In this document: piece by piece, positions 8,971 to 17,600 of the stretch
Position numbering within the stretch: the first letter of the stretch is position 1
How the letters are laid out: each line of letters starts with the position of its first letter
Assembly: GCF_000172795.2 (NCBI RefSeq)
Contig: NZ_CP020947.1
Span: 1,553,001-1,617,000 of the forward strand
Source of the DNA: Rhizobium sp. CIAT894
Lineage (GTDB): Bacteria; Pseudomonadota; Alphaproteobacteria; Rhizobiales; Rhizobiaceae
Direction: 5' to 3'
DNA: 64,000 nucleotides
The notes under the pieces: generated by a model
Told to the model about the DNA's origin: nothing
Databases searched by the model: none
The model's input: the letters and a program-made list of their open reading frames with translations, nothing else
Program-made: the position numbers and the translations under genes

Positions 8971-9294
8971 TCAGAGCTGATACTGCGGAACGAACAGCAT
9001 CCCGTCAAGGTTGTCTATGTTCTGGCAGTTCAGAACGGGGCAGCGGGGGTCATCTTTCGAGGGGATGTGGGTCCACTCGGCATAATCGGTCGCATCGCAA
9101 TAGTGGCTGTTGCGCACGTAACGATCATAGAGAGGCAGGCCGCGGGGCGACTTGTAACGGAAGATCACGGCGCCCTGATTGTGGATGGCGGCGCGCACGC
9201 TGGCGCAGCTCATGGTGAGCGGGTTGTAGCGCGAGATCGCCAGCGCCGGCGAGGCGGCGAGCACGAAGATGAGGGCAAGAGCGATTTTTTTCAT
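8971..9294 (-). CDS. Small secreted protein of unknown function
   Basis: A 107-residue protein with a classical signal peptide (MKKIALALIFVLAASPALA, cleavage likely after ALA near residue 19). The mature part has four cysteines, in the contexts MSCAS, SHYCDA, PRCPV and LNCQN, which could form two disulfides in the periplasm. The ATG at 9294 has GAGGA seven bases upstream. No enzyme family is recognised. It resembles conserved hypothetical exported proteins of rhizobia. It is divergent from the CoA-binding protein gene. Confidence 0.7.
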   Translation of the reverse strand: MKKIALALIFVLAASPALAISRYNPLTMSCASVRAAIHNQGAVIFRYKSPRGLPLYDRYVRNSHYCDATDYAEWTHIPSKDDPRCPVLNCQNIDNLDGMLFVPQYQL

Positions 9295-9412
9295 CGAATC
9301 ATCCTCAGAAAGTGTCCAATCATATATACGGAAAAGCCACGCAGCCGGTTTCACGGAAATGCAAAAAAAACTGCGGGCCATGCCGGCGGCTTTCGGGAAT
9401 GGAGAAGCGACC

Positions 9413-9841
9413 ATGAACCACGACGCCTATACGGATGATTATCTCGCCGGAATCCTGCATTCCGTAAAGACCATCGCGCTGACCGGCGCGTCGCCCAATC
9501 CGGCACGGCCGAGCAACGGCGTCATGGGTTATCTGCTGTCGCGCGGCTACGAGGTCATTCCCGTCAATCCGGGGCAGGCGGGCAAGCAGATCCACGGCCG
9601 CACCGTTTATGCCCGGCTCGCCGACGTTCCCGTGCCGATCGACATGGTCGACGTGTTTCGCGCCGCCGAATATCTGGATGGGGTGGTCGAGGAGGCCTTA
9701 GCGCTGCAACCGCTGCCGCAGATCATCTGGGCCCAGCTTGGCGTCCGGGACGATGCCGCTGCCGCAAAGGCGGAGGCCGCCGGCATCAAGGTGGTGATGA
9801 ACCGCTGCCCGGCGATCGAGTACCCCCGTCTCATTGCCTGA
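9413..9841 (+). CDS. CoA-binding protein, YccU-like
   Basis: A 142-residue single-domain CoA_binding protein with a Rossmann fold. The nucleotide-binding segment IALTGASPNPARPSNGV lies at about residues 20-36, and the C-terminal motif NRCPAIEYPRL ends the domain. Such stand-alone domains bind CoA but have no established role; a redox or regulatory function has been proposed for relatives. The ATG at 9413 follows GGAGAAG. It lies about 120 bases upstream of metY on the same strand and may be cotranscribed with it. Confidence 0.85.
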   Translation: MNHDAYTDDYLAGILHSVKTIALTGASPNPARPSNGVMGYLLSRGYEVIPVNPGQAGKQIHGRTVYARLADVPVPIDMVDVFRAAEYLDGVVEEALALQPLPQIIWAQLGVRDDAAAAKAEAAGIKVVMNRCPAIEYPRLIA

Positions 9842-9958
9842 GTTGCGGTTCGCTGAGACGGATTTTCCACGGAACGCCCATGGGTTGAAACGGATCGCGA
9901 TTAACTTTCATTCGCGGCACGCTATGATCCTGCCCGTCAGCAACAACTGGAGGACGAC

Positions 9959-11242
9959 ATGGCCAAGAATGATCCGGGATTCAACACGTTGGCGATTCAT
10001 GCCGGCGCCCAGCCCGACCCGGCGACCGGCGCGCGAGTGACGCCGATCTACCAGACGACCGCTTTCGTCTTCGATGATTCCGATCATGCCGCCGCCCTCT
10101 TCGGCCTGCAGGCCTTCGGCAACATCTACAGCCGCATCATGAACCCGACGCAGGCCGTGCTCGAGGAGCGCGTCGCAGCGCTCGAAGGCGGCACGGCGGC
10201 GCTTGCCGTCGCCTCCGGCCATGCGGCACAGATGATCGTCTTCCACACCATCATGCGCCCCGGCGAGAATTTCATCGCCGCCCGCAGGCTCTATGGCGGC
10301 TCGATCAACCAGTTTGGCCATGCCTTCGAGAATTTCGGCTGGCAGGTACGCTGGGCCGATTCCGCCGATCCGGCAAGCTTCGAAAGCCAGATCGACGAGA
10401 AGACGCGCGGCATCTTCATCGAGAGCCTCGCCAATCCCGGCGGCACCTTCGTCGATATCGCCGCCATTGCCGAGGTCGCCCATCGCAACGGCCTGCCGCT
10501 GATCGTCGACAATACGATGGCGACCCCCTATCTCATCCGCCCGATCGAGCACGGCGCCGATATCGTCGTGCATTCGCTGACGAAGTTTCTCGGCGGCCAC
10601 GGCAATTCCATGGGCGGCCTCATCGTCGACGGCGGCACCTTCGACTGGTCGAAGTCAGGCAATTATCCGATGCTGTCGAGTCCGCGGCCGGAATATAACG
10701 GCATGGTCCTGCACGCGACCTTCGGCAACTTCGCCTTCGCGATCGCCGCCCGCGTGCTCGGCCTGCGCGATCTCGGCCCGGCGATCTCGCCCTTCAACGC
10801 CTTTCTGATCCTGACCGGCATCGAGACGCTGCCGCTCAGGATGCAGCGCCACAGCGACAATGCGATCGCCGTCGCAAAATGGCTGAAGGCGCACAGCAAG
10901 ATCGCCTGGGTGAATTATGCCGGCCTCGAGGACGACCCGAACCACGCGCTGCAGCAGCGCTACTCGCCGAAGGGCGCAGGCTCCGTCTTCACCTTCGGCG
11001 TCAAGGGTGGCTATGAGGCCGGCAAGACGCTGGTCGAGGGGCTGGAGCTATTCTCCCATCTCGCCAATATCGGCGACACCCGCTCGCTCGTCATTCACCC
11101 GGCTTCGACGACGCACCGGCAGTTGACCGACGAGCAGAGGATCGCGGCTGGCGCCGGTCCCGACGTGGTGCGTCTTTCCGTCGGCATCGAGGACGTCAAG
11201 GACATCATCGCCGATCTCGAACAAGCGCTTTCGAAGATTTGA
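9959..11242 (+). CDS. metY: O-acetylhomoserine sulfhydrylase (aminocarboxypropyltransferase)
   Basis: A 427-residue PLP enzyme of the Cys/Met metabolism family that makes homocysteine (or methionine) from O-acetylhomoserine and sulfide (or methanethiol). The length and the N-terminal pattern ([20 protein letters not shown]) are typical of MetY rather than the shorter MetB/MetZ. The PLP lysine is Lys209 in [11 protein letters not shown], and the SRIMNPTQ motif around residue 60 contacts the cofactor phosphate. GGAGG precedes the ATG. I found no SAM-II riboswitch core upstream. Confidence 0.93.
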   Translation: MAKNDPGFNTLAIHAGAQPDPATGARVTPIYQTTAFVFDDSDHAAALFGLQAFGNIYSRIMNPTQAVLEERVAALEGGTAALAVASGHAAQMIVFHTIMRPGENFIAARRLYGGSINQFGHAFENFGWQVRWADSADPASFESQIDEKTRGIFIESLANPGGTFVDIAAIAEVAHRNGLPLIVDNTMATPYLIRPIEHGADIVVHSLTKFLGGHGNSMGGLIVDGGTFDWSKSGNYPMLSSPRPEYNGMVLHATFGNFAFAIAARVLGLRDLGPAISPFNAFLILTGIETLPLRMQRHSDNAIAVAKWLKAHSKIAWVNYAGLEDDPNHALQQRYSPKGAGSVFTFGVKGGYEAGKTLVEGLELFSHLANIGDTRSLVIHPASTTHRQLTDEQRIAAGAGPDVVRLSVGIEDVKDIIADLEQALSKI

Positions 11243-11362
11243 CTGTCCTTCGCAGCAAACGTTTGTAATTTCGCAGACTACGTTTGCCTAATGCAATCAC
11301 AGGATCGGCGTTTGATTCGAGCAGAGTCGGGCGCCGATCTCGTTTTGGAAGGGCAGAAAGAA

Positions 11363-11387
11363 GGAGCGATTTGCAATCAGCCGCTCC
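11363..11387. terminator. Convergent hairpin between metY and DUF982 gene
   Basis: GGAGCG and CGCTCC pair over a 13-base interior. The plus strand continues CTTTT and the minus strand TTCTTTC, so it could stop both metY and the DUF982 transcript. A second, weaker inverted repeat, GCAAACGT/ACGTTTGC at 11255-11287, lies directly after metY without a T-tract. Confidence 0.5.
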
Positions 11388-11398
11388 CTTTTCCGTTG

Positions 11399-11665
11399 TC
11401 ATCGGTGAACGACAGTCAGCGCAGCGATTCCGGCTTCATCGGCCGCACGCAGGAACGCGTCCCAAAATTGCTCCGGAGCGATCTGACCGCTGATCGCATC
11501 GGCGCAAGCCTTCACCGCAGTGACATATTCTTCGCCGTCATCGGAAGGCCAGTCCTTGAGCAGCATATATGCCGCGTCGCCGAGGGTACGGACGATCCTG
11601 TGAGCTGGTTGGCCGCGCAGAGCCAGCCCGACGGGCGTGAATGCAGAGGTTGCGTCCCAATCCAT
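11399..11665 (-). CDS. DUF982 domain small protein
   Basis: An 88-residue protein matching the rhizobial DUF982 pattern: an N-terminal strand pair, then TLGDAAYMLLKDWP, a helix with AVKACADAISGQ, and the end FLRAADEAGIAA. These proteins are abundant in Rhizobiaceae genomes, often on plasmids and in accessory regions, and their role is unknown. The ATG at 11665 has GAGG about eleven bases upstream, a little distant. Its presence marks the start of the accessory-looking segment that continues to 13.8 kb. Confidence 0.72.
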   Translation of the reverse strand: MDWDATSAFTPVGLALRGQPAHRIVRTLGDAAYMLLKDWPSDDGEEYVTAVKACADAISGQIAPEQFWDAFLRAADEAGIAALTVVHR

Positions 11666-12297
11666 TATCGTCGACCTCAGGGCAGGGATCGCAATCCCCG
11701 ACGGGTAATATACGCGTCTATTCCAAAATCGTAATTGACGATTGGTTACCTGGAGTGACCGGGCGTGAAGGTATGGTGTTGGAAAGGAGTGGGCGCTCTA
11801 CGATGTCGCACCGGAGCGCCCAAGCTGCATCGGCTATTGTTGCGATGATGGCCGATTGCAGCACGGCCGTCATCAGGGCAAGAGGCCCGAGCCGCCTGGT
11901 CTGTAATATCGCCGGGTAAAGCCGTTGACAGGCCTTCGACGATGGGGTCGGACGAACGTACATCATTTGTTACTTCGCATCTGCGGTAATTGTCATACGA
12001 TTCAAAACGCTAAATAATCACAAAAATCAGTTGCTTGCTTGAAATTTCTCGACTACGTTTTTTACAGAAGAGTTCCGAAATAACCGGCCCTCGCCGGCGA
12101 TACTCAGCGGTCGGTTGACCTCGCTTGAGGGAGGATGATGACGTTGTTTATCCGACTTCGTTTCTTCGCAATGGTGCAGCGAATGCGTGATCTCGTCTCG
12201 ATCCGATACCGACCTACGACGGCAATCTGACGCGTCGTAAACCCTTTGTTCCACTTTTCTAAGATGGTGCTCCCGTGTGGCGCGCCCGAGGTTTGTT
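11666..12297. other. Gap without a supported gene
   Basis: Several frames of 80-100 codons overlap here on both strands, but none has both a good ribosome binding site and protein-like composition. The best is the minus-strand frame 11718-11966, which contains a hydrophobic run (TAVLQSAIIATIADAAWA) but no convincing start. I regard the stretch as non-coding or decayed sequence. Confidence 0.4.
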
Positions 12298-12492
12298 ATG
12301 CAAAAGCAAGCTGTCGTATTCAATGGTCAGGAAGTCGGGATCGCGGTCCCTGTCGAAAACCGCCTCAAATTCATCGCTGTCCGCTTCAATGTCATCGACT
12401 TGGACAACAGGCTCTTCGACACGGTTACCGAAATCCGGCGCGCCATTACAGAGCATCTCGCGTCCAGCGGTCGTGCGATCACCACTCACTGA
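12298..12492 (+). CDS. Small conserved-looking hypothetical protein
   Basis: A 64-residue protein starting at an ATG with CGAGG six bases upstream. It reads like a compact folded domain: VVFNGQEVGIAVP, then LKFIAVRFNVIDLDN, then a helix with EIRRAITEHL. Proteins of similar length and pattern (strand, strand, helix) are common unnamed proteins in rhizobia, but I cannot assign a family. It has no partner genes. The frame stays open to a GTG seven codons upstream, which lacks a ribosome binding site. Confidence 0.55.
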   Translation: MQKQAVVFNGQEVGIAVPVENRLKFIAVRFNVIDLDNRLFDTVTEIRRAITEHLASSGRAITTH

Positions 12493-12677
12493 GTGGCATA
12501 AACTCTGATCACCATCCCGAAGGGGGCTTCGAACGCCTTCAAGTGCGCGCCTTCCCGAACGACAATGGCGGGAGCGATAGCGATGATCAGGCATCCCTCG
12601 GAGAAGGGGTTCCGTGTCGACGTCAGGCTGAGATAGCCCGACGATAAATCGCAGGCTCTGTTCTATTGTATCGAATA

Positions 12678-12789
12678 TGGTTGTCGGGGCGGGGATTCGA
12701 ACCCCGCGTCACAACTCGAAAGCTGGAAGCAACCTCGCATACCCGAGGGATGGGGAGAGCGCCACGCTCCAATTACGCTTACGCCCGAC
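12678..12789 (-). other. tRNA-like sequence at the broken end of an OYE gene
   Basis: On the minus strand the 3' part looks like a tRNA: a T arm with loop TTCGAAT on a GC stem, a 3' acceptor strand CCCGAC and a terminal ACCA. A matching GTCGGG lies 112 bases from that end and would close a six-pair acceptor stem. Between them are an AGCG/CGCT D-like hairpin and a CCTCG/CGAGG hairpin with a six-base loop. The anticodon arm and positions 7-9 are not canonical, so this is not a normal tRNA; it may be a degenerate tRNA, an unusual long-arm tRNA, or an attachment-site remnant. Confidence 0.4.
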
Positions 12790-13244
12790 TAAAACATAAA
12801 CTCCAGGGCCTCGCGATTGTTCCTGGTGGGATATTCTGCTGCGAAGATAGTTGTAAGCCCCTGCAGATCGAATGCGGTCGGTCCCTTCGGCTTGCTGGTC
12901 GGTGCGTAGGCAAGGGCTCCGGCGTGGCCGAGCTGCAGCCAGAGCCTGGTGCCGTTGTCGCTGCCGTGCCGCGCAAGCGTCCGAAACAGCTCGAGGTTCG
13001 AGGCATCGTTGAGGACCAGGTTGCCGGGGTTCTCGGCGTAACCGGAGCTAAGCTGCACCTCGCCGATGATGGAGATGGCCAGCCCGCCTGCGGCCCAGCG
13101 TTGATAAAGCCTCATCTGCGCAGCGGTGGGATGGCCGGTTCCGTCGCCGAGCGAATCCGACATCGCCGATTTTGCAATGCGATTGTTCAGCGTCAACCCG
13201 CAAGGCAACTGAAGCGGCTCGAACAGTGGGCCACGCGTTTGCAT
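12789..13244 (-). pseudogene. Truncated Old Yellow Enzyme (NADH:flavin oxidoreductase)
   Basis: Encodes about 150 residues of an OYE-family FMN oxidoreductase normally around 370-410 residues long. The N-terminal barrel strands are clear: LFEPLQLPCGLTLNNRIAKSAMSD, YQRWAAGGLAISIIGEVQL and LWLQLGHAGALA. Similarity ends near 12850, where the catalytic-loop region should follow, and a stop comes at 12789 where the tRNA-like sequence begins. The remaining two thirds of the barrel, including the substrate-binding His-Asn/His region, are absent downstream. It is a 3'-truncated remnant, probably left by a rearrangement or insertion. Confidence 0.75.
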
Positions 13245-13417
13245 CAGAGATTTCCACGACAAAATGCTCCGGTATTCATTTATCGGGGAAAATGGGGAGC
13301 ACCGCAACGCCGGCACGATGATCTATGCGGCGGGATACAGAATCGCTAATGATTCAAACGATCCCGCGCAAGCATTGGCTGCGAGGGATCCTGGCATCAG
13401 AGAGGTCCAAGACGACG

Positions 13418-13761
13418 ATGGCAAATTTCATCACCTTCGATATCGATGGCGTCGAAGCCGAGTTCGGCGCGCCGCAGCCCGACCGGATCATCTCAGGCGA
13501 TCCGCAGTTCCGCAGCTGGAACCTGGAGGAAGCCGAAAGCGGCCTCTATTCCGGCATCTGGGAGGCGACGCCGGGCAAGTGGCGGATCGTTTACGAGGAA
13601 TGGGAATATTTCAGCCTGCTGTCCGGCCATTCGATCGTGACAGAGGAGGCGGTGTGCCGGTTCATCTGAAGGCGGGCGACCGGATGATCCTGAGACCCGG
13701 CTTCAAGGGAACCTGGGAAGTCGTTGAAACGACTCGCAAGGACTATGTGATCAAGGTCTGA
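13418..13761 (+). pseudogene. Cupin-domain protein gene split by one frameshift
   Basis: The first part (from the ATG at 13418) encodes a small cupin: FITFDIDGVEAEFGAP, then SGIWEATPGKWRI and FSLLSGHSIVTEE. The frame then stops at 13669. A second frame continues the same cupin (VPVHLKAGDRMILRPGF, then GTWEVVETTRKDYVIKV) to a stop at 13761. The switch falls at about 13644-13652, where GAGGAGGCGGTG would read through if one more G were present. The intact product would be about 114 residues, normal for this cupin_3-like family. It is either a real one-base deletion or a sequence error. Confidence 0.8.
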
Positions 13762-13992
13762 GCCGCGGCTGCACCCGGCTCTGACGATGCCGGGTCTGTC
13801 CCGGTTTGCGGCGATTATGGTTCTTTTTCCCCAAACGGTCGCGCTTCTTTCCCGGATAGACGGCATTTGATCTTTCCTATTAATGGGACCTACATCGTCA
13901 AATGCTAGACCTTATCTGCAGCGCATTGCGGACATGATGTCTCCTGCCGTCACCACAGACATGGCCTCACAATTGATCTTTTCGGGATTGGC

Positions 13993-16122
13993 ATGTCGTC
14001 GAATCTTGCGGGTAGGCACGTTCGCACCCAAACGTCTTCCATCATCGCAACAACAGTTTGCTTCCTCGTCGTCGCCCTCGTGCTGACCGGCCTCATGGCC
14101 CATGTCGTCGCCACGATGACCCGGTCGGCGAACGAGATCGACGATGCCAGGGCCAGCCGCGCCGCCCATGCGGCGATCGCGGCCTTTGTGGCCCGCCTGG
14201 GCTCGACCACGACGGACAATGCAGTGTGGGACGATGCCTATAAGGCGATGTCGTCTCCGACCGCCACCGACTGGGCCTATGAGAATTGGGGAAAGACCAG
14301 CGAGGATTACGCGCTCTATGACGGCGCGATCGTCATCGGCCCCGACCAGTCTTCGATTATCTCCGCCTATGCCAAAGGCAAACCTTTCGAGCCGGGCGCG
14401 TTTTTCGGCGAAGCCTTTTATCGCCAGATCGGTGCTGCGGCCGATCCGGCGCGGGAGCCGGTGGTCAATTTCATCAAGACCGAAAGCGGTATCGCGCTGC
14501 TTGTATCGCAGGCGATCCAGCCTTTCGAGGCCGCCGGCGAGCTTCCGAAGCTCAGCACGCTGAGCTTCTATAAGGAATTTACCCAGGAAGTTCTCGACAC
14601 GCTCTCGAACGAACATGAGCTCGAGGGCCTGCACCTCGAGGCGGCGCCGAAGCCAGGATTTCTGAGCACGCCGATCACGGACATGAAAGGGGCCGTTGTC
14701 GGCTATCTCGTCTGGCCCAGCAAAGCGCCGGGAAGCACGGTGTTTCGTCAGGTCACCCCTTATGTCGCGGCCGCTATCGCCATCCTTGTGCTGTTCCTGG
14801 TCGCCGTTCTGCTGGCCGGTGCGTCCGAGGCGCGGCGGCTGCGCCAATTGGCGCAAGCAGCGCTTTTCGAAGCGGGCCACGACAGCCTGAGCGGCCTGTT
14901 GAACAGGCATGGGCTTCTCAGCCTGCTGGAGGATCTGCAGAGCTCGGATTCTTCACCACTCCAGCTCTATCTGGTCGATCTTGACGGCTTCAAAGCAGTC
15001 AACGATGCCTGGGGGCATGCGGTGGGCGACGATTTGATCCGGATGGTTTCGAGCGCGCTGACGGCCTGCCACCCCGAAGTCGTTGCCGCAGCCCGGCTGG
15101 GTGGTGATGAATTTGCGCTGGTGCATGTCGGATCCGCCACGTGCCAGGATATGGAAAGGACCATTCTGGCGCTGTTTGCCGAGCCCTTCAAAATCGACGG
15201 ACGGACGATCGAGGTCGGAGCAAGCATCGGCGCTGCGGCGCGCGACGGAGACGTCGAGCCGTTGGAGCTTCTGCGCAGAGCGGATATGGCTCTCTATCGT
15301 GCCAAGGCCAATGGCAGGGGCCAGGCGATCGAATACGACCCCGAACTCGACCAGGAGCGCCAACGGGTCGCCGAACTGGAAAGCCTGTTGAAGAATGCCA
15401 TCAGCACCGGCGCCATCGAAGCTGTTTTCCAGCCTCTCGTTTCTGCCTCGACCGGTGCCGTGACCGGCCTTGAAGCGCTTGCGCGCTGGCGAACGGAAAC
15501 AGGAAATGTCAGCCCGGAGATTTTCATCCCGCTCGCCGAGCGGTGCGGCCTCATCGACGCACTCGGCGTCCATATGCTGAGAACATCGATCGAGCATGCG
15601 AAGAACTGGCCCGATCTGGCATTGTCGGTGAACGTTTCGCCGGTCCAGCTCTGCAATCCGGAATTTGCTGCCGAGGTGATCTCGGTGCTGCGGGAGCTCG
15701 ATTTCGATCCGAACCGCCTGACGCTGGAGATCACCGAAGGCGTTCTTATGACGAACCCGGATCAGGCCCGGCGCTCGATCGATCAGCTCAAGCGCGTCGG
15801 CATCAAGTTCGCGCTCGATGACTTCGGCTGCGGCTATGCCAGCATCGGCGCACTGCGGCAGTTCGGCTTCGACCGCATGAAGATCGACCGCTCGCTCGTC
15901 TCCGCACTCGACCAAGGCGCAAATGGTGCCGACGTTCTTCGGGCAACCATCTCGCTGGCGAGCGCTCTCCAGATTCCCGTGACTGCCGAAGGCATCGAAA
16001 ACTCCCATCAGGCTGCGATCCTGCGAGACGCCGGATGCGATCAGCTTCAAGGCTATCTGATCGGAAAGCCCATGTCGGCGCACGATATATCCGGAAAGCT
16101 GCGGGAAGACGCGGCCGCGTAA
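13993..16122 (+). CDS. Membrane CHASE4-GGDEF-EAL c-di-GMP signalling protein
   Basis: A 709-residue bifunctional-looking protein. A membrane helix at about residues 17-40 and a second at about 264-286 enclose a periplasmic CHASE4-type sensor (NAVWDDAYKAM around residue 86). The GGDEF domain has an intact GGDEF at 370-374, and the EAL domain has the intact EAL at 494-496 plus DDFGCGYAS. Both synthesis and hydrolysis of c-di-GMP are therefore possible. No RxxD inhibitory site is seen before GGDEF. It is monocistronic, upstream of pstS, with 368 bases between them. Confidence 0.9.
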   Translation: MSSNLAGRHVRTQTSSIIATTVCFLVVALVLTGLMAHVVATMTRSANEIDDARASRAAHAAIAAFVARLGSTTTDNAVWDDAYKAMSSPTATDWAYENWGKTSEDYALYDGAIVIGPDQSSIISAYAKGKPFEPGAFFGEAFYRQIGAAADPAREPVVNFIKTESGIALLVSQAIQPFEAAGELPKLSTLSFYKEFTQEVLDTLSNEHELEGLHLEAAPKPGFLSTPITDMKGAVVGYLVWPSKAPGSTVFRQVTPYVAAAIAILVLFLVAVLLAGASEARRLRQLAQAALFEAGHDSLSGLLNRHGLLSLLEDLQSSDSSPLQLYLVDLDGFKAVNDAWGHAVGDDLIRMVSSALTACHPEVVAAARLGGDEFALVHVGSATCQDMERTILALFAEPFKIDGRTIEVGASIGAAARDGDVEPLELLRRADMALYRAKANGRGQAIEYDPELDQERQRVAELESLLKNAISTGAIEAVFQPLVSASTGAVTGLEALARWRTETGNVSPEIFIPLAERCGLIDALGVHMLRTSIEHAKNWPDLALSVNVSPVQLCNPEFAAEVISVLRELDFDPNRLTLEITEGVLMTNPDQARRSIDQLKRVGIKFALDDFGCGYASIGALRQFGFDRMKIDRSLVSALDQGANGADVLRATISLASALQIPVTAEGIENSHQAAILRDAGCDQLQGYLIGKPMSAHDISGKLREDAAA

Positions 16123-16223
16123 TGCCGTTCGGTATCGATGGCGCGCGGCCGCTGTTCCGGCAGAACGGTAACGGGTAAGCGCCAGGCCACGTCATTTTCG
16201 AAAGCCTGAAAACGACATTTCCA

Positions 16224-16256
16224 CGCATGGCTGCGGCAATCCACCACAGCCATGCG
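16224..16256. repeat. Inverted repeat downstream of the GGDEF-EAL gene
   Basis: CGCATGGCTG and CAGCCATGCG form a perfect 10-bp stem with a 13-base loop about 100 bases past the GGDEF-EAL stop. There is no T-tract, so it is at most a weak terminator or an mRNA 3'-end hairpin. The rest of 16123-16490 holds the PHO box listed separately and no gene. Confidence 0.4.
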
Positions 16257-16358
16257 TCAATCTATCCCGATGTTTTTGCTAAGGCTTTGTTAAATCCCGC
16301 ATTCGAGCGGAAGGCGCCAGGCGCAGCGTTTGACGCACGGCCGCGCAACGGCCAAAAG

Positions 16359-16376
16359 CCGTCATCAGACTGTAAT
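16359..16376 (+). promoter_or_regulatory. PHO box (PhoB site) upstream of pstS
   Basis: Two 7-base half-sites in direct repeat 11 bases apart: CCGTCAT-CAGA-CTGTAAT, close to the CTGTCAT-N4-CTGTCAT consensus. It lies 115 bases before the pstS start and is followed by an AT-rich stretch (AATAATAC) that could serve as the -10 region. This predicts induction of pstSCAB by PhoB on phosphate limitation. Confidence 0.75.
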
Positions 16377-16490
16377 AATACGCGCCTAGCCCGCCTGATG
16401 TGACGTGAATTTCAGCGCCCCAGACAATGGATACCCCCTCCATGGCGCTGATCTCGTCATCCCGTCAAATCCATTAGGGAAGCGCTTCAT

Positions 16491-17513
16491 ATGCTCACCA
16501 GGAAACTCCTTTCGGCCTGCCTCGGTGCGGGCCTTGTTGCCGCTCTGGCGGTTTCGGCATCGGCTGCCGATATCACCGGCGCCGGCTCCACCTTCGTCTA
16601 TCCGGTTCTGTCCAAGTGGTCTGCCGACTATAACAAGCAGACCGGCGACAAGCTGAACTACCAGTCGATCGGTTCGGGCGGCGGTATCGCCCAGATCAAG
16701 GCTGCAACGGTTGATTTCGGCGCGTCCGACAAGCCGCTCGAGCCGAAGGAACTCTCCGATGGTGGCTTTGGCCAGTTTCCGCTCGTCGTCGGCGGCATCG
16801 TTCCCGTCATCAACGTCAAGGGCATCAAGTCCGGCGAACTGAAACTGACAGGCAAGGTTCTCGCCGATATCTACCTCGGCAACGTCACCAAGTGGAACGA
16901 CAAGGCCATCGCCGATCTGAACCCGGGCCTGAAGCTGCCCGACAGCCAGATCGCCGTCGTTCACCGTTCGGACGGTTCGGGCACCTCCTTCAACTGGACC
17001 AACTATTTCTCCAAGGTCAACGAAGACTGGAAGAGCAAGGTCGGTGAAGGCACCGCGGTCAACTGGCCGGTCGGCATCGGCGGCAAGGGTAACGAAGGCG
17101 TTGCCGCTTACGTCACCCGCGTCAAGGATTCGATCGGCTATGTCGAATATGCCTATGCCCTGCAGAACAAGCTGCCCTACGTTCTGATCCAGAACGCTGC
17201 CGGCCAGTATCCGAAGCCGAATGCCGAAAGCTTCTCTGCCGCGGCCGCCAGCGCCGAATGGACCAAGGCCCAGGACTTTTACCTGATCATGACCAACGCT
17301 CCGGGCGAAAAGGCCTGGCCGGTGACCGCCACGACCTGGGCGATCATGTACAAGGAGCCGAAGGATGCGGCACGCTCCAAGGCTGCCTTCGCCTTCTTCA
17401 AGTGGGCGCTCGAAAACGGCCAGAAGGAAGCCTCTTCCCTCGACTACGTTCCGCTTCCCGAAACCCTCGTGAAGCAGATCGAGGACTATTGGACGGCTTC
17501 CTTCAAGAGCTGA
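16491..17513 (+). CDS. pstS: Phosphate ABC transporter substrate-binding protein PstS
   Basis: A 340-residue periplasmic phosphate-binding protein with a signal peptide (about residues 1-25, ending SASA before ADITGAGSTF). Phosphate-binding motifs are ITGAGSTFVYPV, FGASDKPL and HRSDGSGTSFNW. It delivers phosphate to PstCA. The ATG at 16491 follows GGGAAG. It is the first gene of the pst operon, with a PHO box upstream. Confidence 0.96.
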   Translation: MLTRKLLSACLGAGLVAALAVSASAADITGAGSTFVYPVLSKWSADYNKQTGDKLNYQSIGSGGGIAQIKAATVDFGASDKPLEPKELSDGGFGQFPLVVGGIVPVINVKGIKSGELKLTGKVLADIYLGNVTKWNDKAIADLNPGLKLPDSQIAVVHRSDGSGTSFNWTNYFSKVNEDWKSKVGEGTAVNWPVGIGGKGNEGVAAYVTRVKDSIGYVEYAYALQNKLPYVLIQNAAGQYPKPNAESFSAAAASAEWTKAQDFYLIMTNAPGEKAWPVTATTWAIMYKEPKDAARSKAAFAFFKWALENGQKEASSLDYVPLPETLVKQIEDYWTASFKS

Positions 17514-17600
17514 TCCCTGCAGGACGTAAGGTCGGGGCGGAAGGCGAGGCTTTCCGCCCCGAACGCCGTTGATACCCTCAAAGCAGTCGAGCCTATTGAT

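Noticed and set aside
9842..9958. SAM-II riboswitch upstream of metY
   Set aside because: I looked for the conserved pseudoknot core expected upstream of methionine genes in this group and could not align it.
11718..11966. 82-codon minus-strand frame with a hydrophobic stretch
   Set aside because: No ribosome binding site at any of its ATG codons and no recognisable family.
12678..12789. tmRNA (ssrA) acceptor piece
   Set aside because: The T arm and CCA fit, but the acceptor strand lacks the G-U pair needed for alanine charging and no tag-coding part is near.
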